Shown: piece by piece, positions 42,187 to 50,573 of the stretch | Numbering within the stretch: position 1 is the stretch's first letter | Layout: every line of letters starts with the position of its first letter | Source of the DNA: Sphingomonas endophytica | GTDB taxonomy: Bacteria; Pseudomonadota; Alphaproteobacteria; Sphingomonadales; Sphingomonadaceae | Direction of reading: 5' to 3' | Length of the DNA stretch: 64,000 bases | Assembly: GCF_001476895.1 (NCBI RefSeq) | Contig: NZ_LDTB01000001.1 | Span: 1 to 64,000, forward strand | Position numbers and translations under genes: made by a program | The notes under the pieces: generated by a model | Databases searched by the model: none | What the model was told of the DNA's origin: nothing | The model's input: the letters and a program-made list of their open reading frames with translations, nothing else

Positions 42187-43182
42187 ATGCAGGCTTTGGG
42201 CAAGAAGGCGGTGCTGGCCGGCGTCGCCGCGACGGCCGCGTTTCTGATGGCGCGCCGCACGTCCTCCGTGAGTCTTGGCGCCTGGCTGGTGACGAACGTG
42301 GCGCTGCCCATCGTGTATCGCGACGGTCCGACCGATCGGCAAAGCCTGCTGGCCGCGATCGGGAAGGATCGGGCGCACGGGCCGGCGCTTCCCCCGCGGC
42401 GGATGCGCGACGCGCTGAACTTCACCGATAGCGTCGGGCCGGCGGGACGTCGCTTCACGTTGGACGCGGGGCAAGGAAGCTCGCGCGGGCCGCATATCCT
42501 CTATTTTCACGGCGGTGCGTACGTCATGCAACTGGTCGCGCCGCAATGGACGCTGATCGGCGGCCTGGTGGAGCGGATCGGCGGTACCGTCACGGTGCCC
42601 TTGTATCCGCTGGCACCCGAGCATGATGGGCAGGCCGGACTGGCGATGGCGGACGCCGCCTTCGATGAACTTGCGGAACGTGTCGGCGCGCCGTCGATCG
42701 TCGTCGCCGGGGATTCCGCAGGGGGCGGTCTGGCGCTGGCGCTGACGCACCGTCGCCGCGCCGCCGGAAAGTCGTTGCCGGCCGGATTGGTCCTGTTCTG
42801 CCCCTGGCTCGATGCGACCGCCAGCGGGACCGACCAGCCCGATATCGAGCGTCGTGACCCGACGCTGACCATCGCGATGCTGCGTGCCGCCGGGCGGATG
42901 TGGGCCGGCGCGGAAGACCCTGCGTCGCCACCGTTCAGTCCGCTCTTCGGGGATCATTCGGGATTGCCCCCGACGCTGGTCTTCGCGGGGACGCGTGACC
43001 TGCTGTCCTCGGATGCGCGCCGCTTCGTCGCGATGGCGCCGGCCGTGAACCTCGAACTTTATACGGATATGTTTCACGTCTGGATGGCGGCGCCGATCGC
43101 GGAGGGACGACGCGCGCTCGACCGTGCCGCCGCGTTCGTGGCTGCGGCCGTGTCATCACCGGTTCGCGAAGCGACGGCCTGA
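42187..43182 (+). CDS. Alpha/beta hydrolase, hormone-sensitive-lipase (HSL) family esterase
   Basis: 331 aa. N-terminal hydrophobic segment (KKAVLAGVAATAAFLMA) suggests a membrane anchor or signal. Oxyanion motif FHGGAYVMQ, nucleophile VAGDSAGGGLAL (Ser177), acid in FAGTRDLLSSD and histidine in DMFHVWM. It hydrolyses short or medium esters. Divergent from the TonB receptor, with its own palindromic site. In fumonisin breakdown an esterase acts before FumI; a similar deacylating role here is inference. Confidence 0.88.
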   Translation: MQALGKKAVLAGVAATAAFLMARRTSSVSLGAWLVTNVALPIVYRDGPTDRQSLLAAIGKDRAHGPALPPRRMRDALNFTDSVGPAGRRFTLDAGQGSSRGPHILYFHGGAYVMQLVAPQWTLIGGLVERIGGTVTVPLYPLAPEHDGQAGLAMADAAFDELAERVGAPSIVVAGDSAGGGLALALTHRRRAAGKSLPAGLVLFCPWLDATASGTDQPDIERRDPTLTIAMLRAAGRMWAGAEDPASPPFSPLFGDHSGLPPTLVFAGTRDLLSSDARRFVAMAPAVNLELYTDMFHVWMAAPIAEGRRALDRAAAFVAAAVSSPVREATA

Positions 43183-43296
43183 CGCAAGCGCCGACCAGCG
43201 AGCCATATGATATGCCGCGCCGATCAGCGGGGCGAAGGCGGGGATCATCAGGCGCGCGTCACCGTCCGTTCTGACGCTACGCGCTGATGGCGATCA

Positions 43297-44751
43297 CTAT
43301 GGCGTCAGGCCCAGTGCCACGCGATCGGCGGTGGCGGCGGCGAGCTCGGCGCGTGCCGCCGCGATCCGCGCTTTGGCGTCGATGACGCGGACCCGGGCGT
43401 CGTTCGCCGTTTCCTCCCGCTGGTTGACCAGGAAGAAGTCGCTCGATCCCAGCTCGAACCGCCGCCGCTCGGCAGCGGCGAGCCGCTCGGCAAGCTGCCG
43501 CTCCTGCTCGGCGATCGAGGCCAGCCGGTCGGCCGCGCCCACCCCGATCGTGATGCCCTCCACCTCGACGGCGATCTGGTCGCGCAGGAAGCGTCCCCGT
43601 GCCTCCAGCGCGTCCATCTCGGCCCGCGCCTCCACGATCCGCCCCTTTGCCGCGCGATTCTGGAGCGGCATGGAGAAGCGAAAACCGACCGCCGCCTCCA
43701 ATGGCGTGCGGTTCGGTCCGCCTAGGCCCACGGGGCCGATGTCCTTGCCCAGTTCGCCGCGCAGGTCGAGCCGGGGACGCAGGTCGTTCTTCGCCAGCGC
43801 CAGACGCGCGGAACCCTGATCGATCCGCGCCAGCAGCACCTGAAGGTCGGGCCGCTGCTGCTCGAAATTCGCGCGCGCCACGGCGGCGACGCCGGCCAGC
43901 GCGTCGGCATTGGCGGGCAGGCGGTCCGCGCCGACCAGCACCGGATCACCGGAGGCGTCGCGGAAATAGAGCGACAGCGCGTTGGCCGCGACGTCGAAGT
44001 CCCCTTCGGCGCGGACGACCAGCGCGCGGCGACGGACGAGGTTCTGGTCGTTCTCGGCCAGGAGGATGTCCGGCCGGGCGCCGAGCTGCACTTGCCGCGC
44101 CAGACCGCCGCGCCGGCTTTCCGACAGCGCCAGAAGATCGCGATAGGCCCTCAGCCGCAGTCCGGCGGCGACCCAGTTCTGATAGGCGTCGATGGCCCGC
44201 CGCTGCACGCCGATCGCCACCGCCTCCCGCTCGAACTTCGCGATGTCGATATCGGTGGAGGCCAGGGTGCGACGTGTGCGGCGTTCGTCCACCAGCCGGT
44301 CGCGCAGAAGCGAGTAGAGCGCGCCGACCTTCACCTCGCCCAGGCGGTTGGTGTAATTCTCATCCTCATAGACCGGAAACGCGCCACGACTGACCCGATA
44401 CCCGCCATAGACATAGCCGCCGTTGTCCCCCAGCGGACGCGTGGCGCGGCCGGAGGCGACGGTGCCGTCGTAATAGCCAAGCGCGCGCGAGCGGCTGTCG
44501 GCCTCGAACACCGTATCGAATGCGCCGTTGGCGGTCAGAGCGCGTCCCTCCGCCGACCGGACCTTGGCCAGCGCCTCGACGATCTGCGGCGCGGCGCGCG
44601 CGGAGGCCCGCAGCACCTCGTCGAGCAATAGCGGCCCGGAGCGAGGCGAGGGGGCCGGCGCCGGGTTCGGTGCGATGCGTTGCGCGACGGCCGGGAGGGC
44701 CAGTGTCGGGAGCACCATCAGCGCCGGCAGCAAGAGCAGCGACCGGATCAC
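43297..44751 (-). CDS. TolC-family outer-membrane efflux protein
   Basis: 484 aa. Signal peptide SLLLLPALMVLPTLALPAVA, then the repeated long helices of the TolC fold, with a second half visible as DLQVLLARIDQGSARLALAK and DALEARGRFLRDQIAVEVEG. It forms the outer-membrane channel for the HlyD and ABC proteins encoded directly upstream; its ATG overlaps the HlyD stop codon (ATGA). Confidence 0.88.
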   Translation of the reverse strand: MIRSLLLLPALMVLPTLALPAVAQRIAPNPAPAPSPRSGPLLLDEVLRASARAAPQIVEALAKVRSAEGRALTANGAFDTVFEADSRSRALGYYDGTVASGRATRPLGDNGGYVYGGYRVSRGAFPVYEDENYTNRLGEVKVGALYSLLRDRLVDERRTRRTLASTDIDIAKFEREAVAIGVQRRAIDAYQNWVAAGLRLRAYRDLLALSESRRGGLARQVQLGARPDILLAENDQNLVRRRALVVRAEGDFDVAANALSLYFRDASGDPVLVGADRLPANADALAGVAAVARANFEQQRPDLQVLLARIDQGSARLALAKNDLRPRLDLRGELGKDIGPVGLGGPNRTPLEAAVGFRFSMPLQNRAAKGRIVEARAEMDALEARGRFLRDQIAVEVEGITIGVGAADRLASIAEQERQLAERLAAAERRRFELGSSDFFLVNQREETANDARVRVIDAKARIAAARAELAAATADRVALGLTP

Positions 44752-45824
44752 TTCGGCTTCCCCGCCTTCGCCGCGATCTTCTTGTCGTCGTCCTTCGCGC
44801 TGCCTTCCTTGTCGGTGGCGGTCTGACCGAATTCAAGCGGGAAGTCGTTGAGCTGTCGCCACAATTCGTAGCCGACGGTGACGGTCTCGCCCTGTACCCA
44901 GCCCTGAACCTTGCCGCCCAGCCGCACGAACCGCCGATCGGGCCAAGCGGGCTTGCCGGGCATCGGCTCGACCAGGATGCGGAACAGCCCCTGCGCACTG
45001 GCATTCGGGTCGATCGTGCGGACACGCCCGTCGAAGAAGCCATAGGCCACGGACGGCCAGCCGCTGAACTGGATCGCGGGCCAGCCCTCGAACTCCAGCC
45101 GGACGGGCCGTCCCGGGCGCAACAACGGCACGTCCCGACCGTCGATCAGCAGCTCGACCGCGCGGTCGACCTGTTCCGGCGCGACCACCGCAAGTGCGGT
45201 GCCGGCGGATACATAGGCACCGCCCGCCGCCGCATTGAGGTTCTGGATCCGACCGTCGCGCGGCGCACGTACGAGCTGCGCCGATTGCCGGTTGAGCTGG
45301 ACATCGATGCGATTCAGCTTCGCGCGGGATTCCGCCAGCTTCGCTCCGGAATCCGCGACCTTGATCTGCGCCTGCTCATAATCGCGCCGCGATGCCAGTC
45401 CTTCGGCGAACAATTGGCGCGAGCGATTGACGTCGATCTGCGCGACCGCCTGCGATTGGCGGACGGAGGCGATTTCGGCCTCCACCTGCGCGCGCTCGGC
45501 GGCGAGGCGCGACAGCAGATTGGGATCGAGGTCGATGATCCGCGCGATCGGATCGCCGCGTTTCACATGCTGGCCGTCATGCACATACCAGCGCTCGACC
45601 CGCCCGGGCACCAGCGCCGTCACATCCTGCGCGCGATCCTCGGGATTGAGAGAAACGACCTGTCCACGACCCTGCGCGGTCTGCAGCCACGGCACGAAGA
45701 ACAGGACGAACACGGCCGCAGCGATGCCGACCGTCAGCAGCCACGCGATCGCGACCGTGACGCGCGGCGGCCGCAGCGACGCGAGGGTGCGGAAGTGAGC
45801 GAGATGATCAGACAGATGCGGCAT
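44748..45824 (-). CDS. HlyD-family periplasmic adaptor protein
   Basis: 358 aa. One N-terminal membrane segment (VTVAIAWLLTVGIAAAVFVL), biotinyl-lipoyl half motifs ALVPGRVERWYVHDGQHVKR and VRAPRDGRIQNLNAAAGGAY around a coiled coil, and a lysine-rich tail (KEGSAKDDDKKIAAKAGKPK). ATG 45824 is preferred over 45830 because GGGAGG is then six bases upstream. It overlaps the end of the ABC gene by 17 bp. Confidence 0.9.
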   Translation of the reverse strand: MPHLSDHLAHFRTLASLRPPRVTVAIAWLLTVGIAAAVFVLFFVPWLQTAQGRGQVVSLNPEDRAQDVTALVPGRVERWYVHDGQHVKRGDPIARIIDLDPNLLSRLAAERAQVEAEIASVRQSQAVAQIDVNRSRQLFAEGLASRRDYEQAQIKVADSGAKLAESRAKLNRIDVQLNRQSAQLVRAPRDGRIQNLNAAAGGAYVSAGTALAVVAPEQVDRAVELLIDGRDVPLLRPGRPVRLEFEGWPAIQFSGWPSVAYGFFDGRVRTIDPNASAQGLFRILVEPMPGKPAWPDRRFVRLGGKVQGWVQGETVTVGYELWRQLNDFPLEFGQTATDKEGSAKDDDKKIAAKAGKPK

Positions 45825-47499
45825 CGCCATCCTCCCGGCTGATCGCGGCCTGAAGATCGGCCAGTCGCTCGAAGCGTCGCTGCTCGGTCAGGCCGAGATG
45901 GAGATAGCCGTCGAGCGTCAAGTCCTCGGGACGGCCGGTGCAGAGCAATACCGTGGTGCCATGCGCCTTCAGGACGCGCAGCGCCGCGAGCAGCCGTTCC
46001 GGCGGCAACAGATCGTACAATTGCCCCAGCAGCAGCAGCCTGGGCCGGACGAGCAGCGCGTTGGTGAGCTTCAGGGCCATGGTCTCGCCGACACTGAGCG
46101 GATAGCCGCTCGACCCCAATTGGGTGTCGAGCCCCTGCGGCAGGCTGGCGAGACGACGCTCCAGTCCGACCGTCGTCAACGCCTCCATCGCACCCTCGGC
46201 GAGTTCGGCGGACGCCAGCCGCAGGTACTCGCGGATCGTGACCTCGACGATCGTGGGACGGTCCAGGACCATGACGTCAGAGCGGAGATGGTACATGTCG
46301 AACGAACCGAGATCGGCATTGCCGATCCGGATCAGTCCACGGTCGGGGGACGCATGCCGCTTCAGCAACATCGCCAGGCGACGCTCCGCGCCCGGTTCGG
46401 CGACGGTGACGAGCTGTTCCCCGGCGGCGACGTTCAGGGTGTAGCGAGCATCGTCGAGCACGACATTGGTCAGCTTCACCGATCCGTCGCGCGGCCCGTT
46501 CTCACCGCGAACCGTCGGCTCCTGCGGAATGGCGAACAGCAGCGAGAGCTCTTCCGAGCTCGCGGCGAGATCGTAGAACGTGTCCAGATACAGGCCGAAT
46601 TGCGAGATGCCATAGAACACCCCGGACAGGATCAGCTCCGCCGCGACGAGCTGCCCCAGCGACAATTGCCCCTTCAGGATCAACATGCCGCCCAGCAGCA
46701 GAAGCCCGGCGCTGGCAAAGGCGTAGATCAGCAGGAAGGCGATGGTCTGCGCGAACTGATACCGAAAATAGCGACGGTGCGTGTCGACATATGTCGCGGT
46801 CATCGCTTCCGACCGGGTCATGGCGAAGTCGAGGTGACGCAATGATTTATAGAAGCCGTTCGAGCCGCCGACGCTTTCCAGCCAGCGCGCCGCATCATGC
46901 TTGGCGTGGCTGAGCGCGACCGCCCCGCTGATCGCGCCGCGCCGCCAGAATATCCACACCAGCATCAGCGCCGCGACCAGCACGGCGTTGAACGCCAGGA
47001 AGACCGGGTGGTAGAAGCTGGTGATCGTCAGCCCGATCGCCGCCTGCAACACGATGGTAAAGCCGCCGATCACCAGGCTGGGCACCGATTTCTGGACCAC
47101 GACCAGATCGAAGTAACGGTTGAACAGGTCGCCGCGATTGGCGTCGGCGAAGAACGGATCCTGCGCATGGACCGCGCGCACCGTGACCTCGGCCATGACG
47201 CGTGCGAACAGGCGGCGCTCGAACGCCGCCATGATCCATACCCTCAGCGCGCTCAGCCCCGCCACCAGCAGCAGCAGCAGCAGCAGCACGCCGGACAACG
47301 CCCATAACGGCGCCGGCATCGCGGTGTTCGCGACGCTGTTGATGAGCAACTGTACGGAGATGGGAGTGGCCAGCGCCAGCAGGCTGATCGCGATGGTATA
47401 GACGATCCCTAGCCTTACATACGCCGCGTCGGGGCCGATGATTTGCGTCAGCCACCCTACCGCGTCCCGCAATCCCAATCGCTTAGCGGCCAAGGTCAT
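45808..47499 (-). CDS. ABC exporter (fused membrane and nucleotide-binding domains) with degenerate ATPase motifs
   Basis: 563 aa. Type I exporter membrane domain (residues ~25-310, six segments) followed by an NBD-shaped domain. Its motifs are lost: the Walker A position reads VTVAEPGAERRLAM with no GK(S/T); the Q-loop Gln is Asp in VLDRPTI; the signature is LSVGE rather than LSGGQ; Walker B is LLLLGQ with no DE; the H-loop reads LLCTGRPEDL with no His. The overall domain is otherwise intact, so it is not a simple frameshift. It probably does not hydrolyse ATP alone. It leads the HlyD/TolC operon. Confidence 0.88.
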   Translation of the reverse strand: MTLAAKRLGLRDAVGWLTQIIGPDAAYVRLGIVYTIAISLLALATPISVQLLINSVANTAMPAPLWALSGVLLLLLLLVAGLSALRVWIMAAFERRLFARVMAEVTVRAVHAQDPFFADANRGDLFNRYFDLVVVQKSVPSLVIGGFTIVLQAAIGLTITSFYHPVFLAFNAVLVAALMLVWIFWRRGAISGAVALSHAKHDAARWLESVGGSNGFYKSLRHLDFAMTRSEAMTATYVDTHRRYFRYQFAQTIAFLLIYAFASAGLLLLGGMLILKGQLSLGQLVAAELILSGVFYGISQFGLYLDTFYDLAASSEELSLLFAIPQEPTVRGENGPRDGSVKLTNVVLDDARYTLNVAAGEQLVTVAEPGAERRLAMLLKRHASPDRGLIRIGNADLGSFDMYHLRSDVMVLDRPTIVEVTIREYLRLASAELAEGAMEALTTVGLERRLASLPQGLDTQLGSSGYPLSVGETMALKLTNALLVRPRLLLLGQLYDLLPPERLLAALRVLKAHGTTVLLCTGRPEDLTLDGYLHLGLTEQRRFERLADLQAAISREDGDAASV

Positions 47500-47533
47500 C
47501 TCCCTGCTTGAACGTCGCGCACCCCATAGCCGC

Positions 47534-47547
47534 GATAGTTTTGCTAG
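47534..47547. promoter_or_regulatory. GATAGTTTTGCTAG motif upstream of the ABC operon
   Basis: Lies 35 bp before the ABC start. A second ATAG stands nine bases away in CCATAGCCGCGATAG, so ATAG elements recur at about one helical turn, as in OxyR-type operators. Nearly the same motif stands upstream of the TonB receptor at 42071. Confidence 0.4.
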
Positions 47548-47651
47548 ATCTTTGCTGAGACCTTCAAAAACCGTGCTCGTGTAGCGGCGTCGTTGTTACG
47601 CAGTAATGACGGCCAGCGATAGCGACCAGTCGGATTTGCGGTGTCGTAGCT

Positions 47652-47666
47652 ATAGGAACGGGCTAT
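47652..47666. promoter_or_regulatory. ATAG-N7-CTAT site upstream of the OxyR-like regulator
   Basis: ATAGGAACGGGCTAT, nine bases before the GTG start of the LysR-type gene. ATAG-N7-CTAT is the half-site design known for OxyR, so this may be an autoregulatory site. The inner T and A of the E. coli consensus are not kept. Confidence 0.45.
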
Positions 47667-47675
47667 AGGGATGGT

Positions 47676-48581
47676 GTGCCCACGCTGCGTCAGCTCGAAT
47701 ATCTGGTCGTCATCGCGGACACCGGCTCTTTCGCATTGGCGGCGCGCGTCGCCAACGTGTCGCAGCCGACGCTGAGCCAGCAGATCCGCGCGCTGGAGGA
47801 GCGGCTTGGTGCGAAGCTGCTGGAACGAAGCGCGTCGGGGGCGATCCTGACGCCGGTCGGGCGCAGCATCGTCGCGACCGCTCGCCGAATGTTGAGCGAT
47901 GCCAGCGACATCGTCGCGCTGGCGGCGGGCTCGTCGCATAGCCTCACGGGCACCGTGAAGCTGGGGACCACCCCGACGCTGGGCCCGTATCTTCTGTCCG
48001 CGATCATCGTCGAACTGCATCGCATCGCGCCGGAACTTCGCCTGCACGTCCGGGAGGGTATTCCCGACGAACAGGTTCTCGAACTTTCTCGCGGCAACAT
48101 CGACGTGATGCTGGGGCCGATGCCGATGGCGGGAGACGACCTGACGATCGAGCCATTGTTCCGCGAGCCGCTGTATCTGGTCGCGGCACTCGATCATCCG
48201 ATCGGCGCGGCGGAGGACATGATGCGCGGCGACCTGACCGGCAGCCCGCTGCTGTCGCTCGATCCGCGGCATCATCTGGCGCGACAGGCGGCCGAGGTCG
48301 CGGAGCGATACGGCATGACGATCGCACCCGATTATTACGGCACCAGCCTGGACAGTCTGCATCAGATGGCGGCGAGTGGGCTGGGGCTGGCGTTGCTCCC
48401 GAGCCTTTACCTGCGTTCCGAGGTGGGCGGGGCTGCCGGCCTGAAGATCCTGTCGGTGCAAGGCTGGCGCGCCCACCGCTCGATCGCCATCGCTTGGCGC
48501 CGGCAATCGCCGATGAGCAAGGCCTTTCGGCTGATCGCCGATCATGTGCAGGCGCACGCCCGCCGCCTGCTCGCACCATAA
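47676..48581 (+). CDS. LysR-type regulator, OxyR-like but lacking the redox cysteines
   Basis: 301 aa. HTH PTLRQLEYLVVIADTGSFAL to VSQPTLSQQIRALEERLGAK is OxyR-like, as is the effector domain start VKLGTTPTLGPYLL. Where E. coli OxyR has the peroxide-sensing Cys199 (LEDGHCLRDQ) this protein reads SLDPRHHLARQAAEV, with no cysteine there or at position 208. It therefore probably senses a small ligand rather than peroxide. Divergent from the ABC/HlyD/TolC operon, its likely target. GTG start. Confidence 0.88.
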   Translation: MPTLRQLEYLVVIADTGSFALAARVANVSQPTLSQQIRALEERLGAKLLERSASGAILTPVGRSIVATARRMLSDASDIVALAAGSSHSLTGTVKLGTTPTLGPYLLSAIIVELHRIAPELRLHVREGIPDEQVLELSRGNIDVMLGPMPMAGDDLTIEPLFREPLYLVAALDHPIGAAEDMMRGDLTGSPLLSLDPRHHLARQAAEVAERYGMTIAPDYYGTSLDSLHQMAASGLGLALLPSLYLRSEVGGAAGLKILSVQGWRAHRSIAIAWRRQSPMSKAFRLIADHVQAHARRLLAP

Positions 48582-48610
48582 CCCGCGCGCTGGTTCATCG
48601 GTGCCTGCCG

Positions 48611-48730
48611 TCAGGAACCCGCGGATCGACGTCGCGCGCGCGCGAGTACGCGCTCGCGGGTGAGGCAGACATTCGCGACCGCCACGAGCGTGAACAACGC
48701 GCCAATGGCATATCCGGCAATGACGATCAC
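48611..48730 (-). CDS. Tiny single-span membrane protein (candidate)
   Basis: 39 codons from GTG 48730. VIAGYAIGALFTLVAVANVC is one hydrophobic helix, followed by the basic tail RERVLARARRRSAGS, which would stay in the cytoplasm. GGAGC lies seven bases before the start. Not recognised, and the short length leaves room for chance. Confidence 0.4.
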   Translation of the reverse strand: MIVIAGYAIGALFTLVAVANVCLTRERVLARARRRSAGS

Positions 48731-48948
48731 TGACCATGCTCCGCTCGATCGATGAGCATGCCGTTTACCGCGTCAGGGTTAACAACCCCGCAACCGCCGC
48801 TGCGCAGGTGTTAGAGATGATAGACGGAGGGTAGCGACAATGAGATGTCAGCGTCACTGGCAAAGCAGCCAGACGACTACGCCCATCGGCAGCGGATATG
48901 AAAGCGGGCGATCCGACCCGCCACGCTGTCCGCCCTTCAGGCGACCGC

Positions 48949-49023
48949 TGGTGACCCCTACGAGAATCGAACTCGTGTTTTCGCCGTGAGAGGGCGACGT
49001 CCTAACCGCTAGACGAAGGGGCC
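48949..49023 (-). tRNA. tRNA-Glu (CTC)
   Basis: 75 nt with encoded CCA. Acceptor GGCCCCT pairs with AGGGGTC; anticodon loop CTCTCAC within TCGCC/GGCGA gives CTC at 48988-48990; T loop GTTCGATTC. The minor Glu isoacceptor reading GAG codons. Confidence 0.96.
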
Positions 49024-49133
49024 GTGCTGCAGTGGAGGCGCGCTATTAGGCGGCGGGTGGGAGTGCGTCAAGTGGCTTTCGTCACCGCTCGCCAAATCTC
49101 GGCGCGCCGCTGCCAGAGGCGCGCCGGTCATCG

Positions 49134-50504
49134 TCAGGCGGCGTCCTTGCGACGCTCCGCCATCTCCGTATTGAGCATCTCCGCCAGCAGGAAGGCGAGC
49201 TCCAGGCTCTGCCCGGCGTTCAGGCGCGGGTCGCAATGCGTGTGGTAGCGATCGGCCAGCGACTGTTCGGTCACATCGATCGCGCCGCCGGTGCATTCGG
49301 TGACGTTCTGGCCGGTCATCTCGGCGTGGATGCCGCCGGCATGCGTGCCTTCCGCACGGTGGACCGCGAAGAAGCCGCGCACCTCGGACAGGATGCGATC
49401 GAACGGACGCGTCTTGTAGCCGCTGGTCGCCTTCACGGTGTTGCCGTGCATCGGATCGCAGCTCCACACCACCGGATGTCCGGCACGTGTCACGGCGCGC
49501 ACCAGCTTTGGCAAATGCGTCTCGATCTGGTCGTAGCCATAGCGCGTGATGAGCGTCATCCGCCCCGGCACTCGCTGCGGGTTGAGCGTGTCCAGCATCC
49601 GCAGCAGCGCGTCGGGATCGAGCGACGGCCCGCACTTGACACCGATGGGGTTGCCGATGCCGCGCAGGAACTCGACATGCGCCGAGCCCTCGAACCGGGT
49701 GCGGTCGCCGATCCACAGGAAGTGCGCGGACGTGTCATACCAGTCGCCGGTCAGCGAATCCTGCCGGGTCAGTGCCTCCTCGAACGGTAGCAGCAGTGCC
49801 TCGTGGCTGGTGTAGAACGTCGTCTGCGACAATTGCGGAACGGTGTCTGGGCTGATCCCGCACGCTTCCATGAAGTCGAGCGCCTCGCCGATCCGGTCGG
49901 CGGTTTCGGCGTATTTCGTGGCCCATGGGCTGCGGCCCATGAAGTCATGCGTCCAGCGATGTACCTGATGCAGGTTCGCGTAACCGCCTTGCGCGAACGC
50001 GCGGAGCAGGTTCAGCGTCGCGGCCGACTGCGCATAGGCGCGGATCATCCGCTCGGGATCGGGCACGCGCGACTCCGGTGTGAAGCCGATGTCGTTGACG
50101 TTGTCGCCGCGATAGCTGGGCAGCTCGACGCCATCGATCGTCTCGGTATTGGCCGAGCGCGGCTTGGCGAACTGGCCCGCCATCCGGCCGACCTTCACGA
50201 CCGGAAGCTTCGACGCAAAGGTCAGCACCACCGCCATCTGCAGGATGACGCGGAATGTGTCGCGGATGTTGTTCGGGTGGAATTCGGCAAAGCTTTCCGC
50301 GCAATCGCCACCCTGGAGCAGAAATGCCTTGCCCTCCGCCACCTTCGCCAGATCCGCAGTCAGGTTGCGCGCCTCACCGGCGAACACCAGGGGCGGAAAG
50401 CTCGCCAGCCGCTTCGTTGCGTCGGTCAGCGCCGCCGCATCGGGATAGATCGGGAGCTGGCGCGCCTCGGCATTGGTCCAGCTGTGCGGGGCCCAGGTGG
50501 GCAT
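49134..50504 (-). CDS. aroF: 3-deoxy-7-phosphoheptulonate synthase, class II
   Basis: 456 aa, plant-type DAHP synthase: condenses phosphoenolpyruvate and erythrose 4-phosphate, the entry to aromatic amino acids. [14 protein letters not shown] (metal/PEP Cys), [21 protein letters not shown]-like [17 protein letters not shown]-like [23 protein letters not shown] and [15 protein letters not shown] are all present. ATG 50504 with GGAAG upstream. Confidence 0.95.
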   Translation of the reverse strand: MPTWAPHSWTNAEARQLPIYPDAAALTDATKRLASFPPLVFAGEARNLTADLAKVAEGKAFLLQGGDCAESFAEFHPNNIRDTFRVILQMAVVLTFASKLPVVKVGRMAGQFAKPRSANTETIDGVELPSYRGDNVNDIGFTPESRVPDPERMIRAYAQSAATLNLLRAFAQGGYANLHQVHRWTHDFMGRSPWATKYAETADRIGEALDFMEACGISPDTVPQLSQTTFYTSHEALLLPFEEALTRQDSLTGDWYDTSAHFLWIGDRTRFEGSAHVEFLRGIGNPIGVKCGPSLDPDALLRMLDTLNPQRVPGRMTLITRYGYDQIETHLPKLVRAVTRAGHPVVWSCDPMHGNTVKATSGYKTRPFDRILSEVRGFFAVHRAEGTHAGGIHAEMTGQNVTECTGGAIDVTEQSLADRYHTHCDPRLNAGQSLELAFLLAEMLNTEMAERRKDAA

Positions 50505-50573
50505 GGCATTCTTCCTTCCAATTTTCGCGCGTCCCTTGAACCAATCGTGCGCGCCGAGCAATCAAGTTCCTCT

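Noticed and set aside
48840..48988. 49-codon plus-strand frame with GGAGGG upstream
   Set aside because: Runs antisense into the tRNA-Glu gene and has no protein-like composition; the Shine-Dalgarno match is probably chance.
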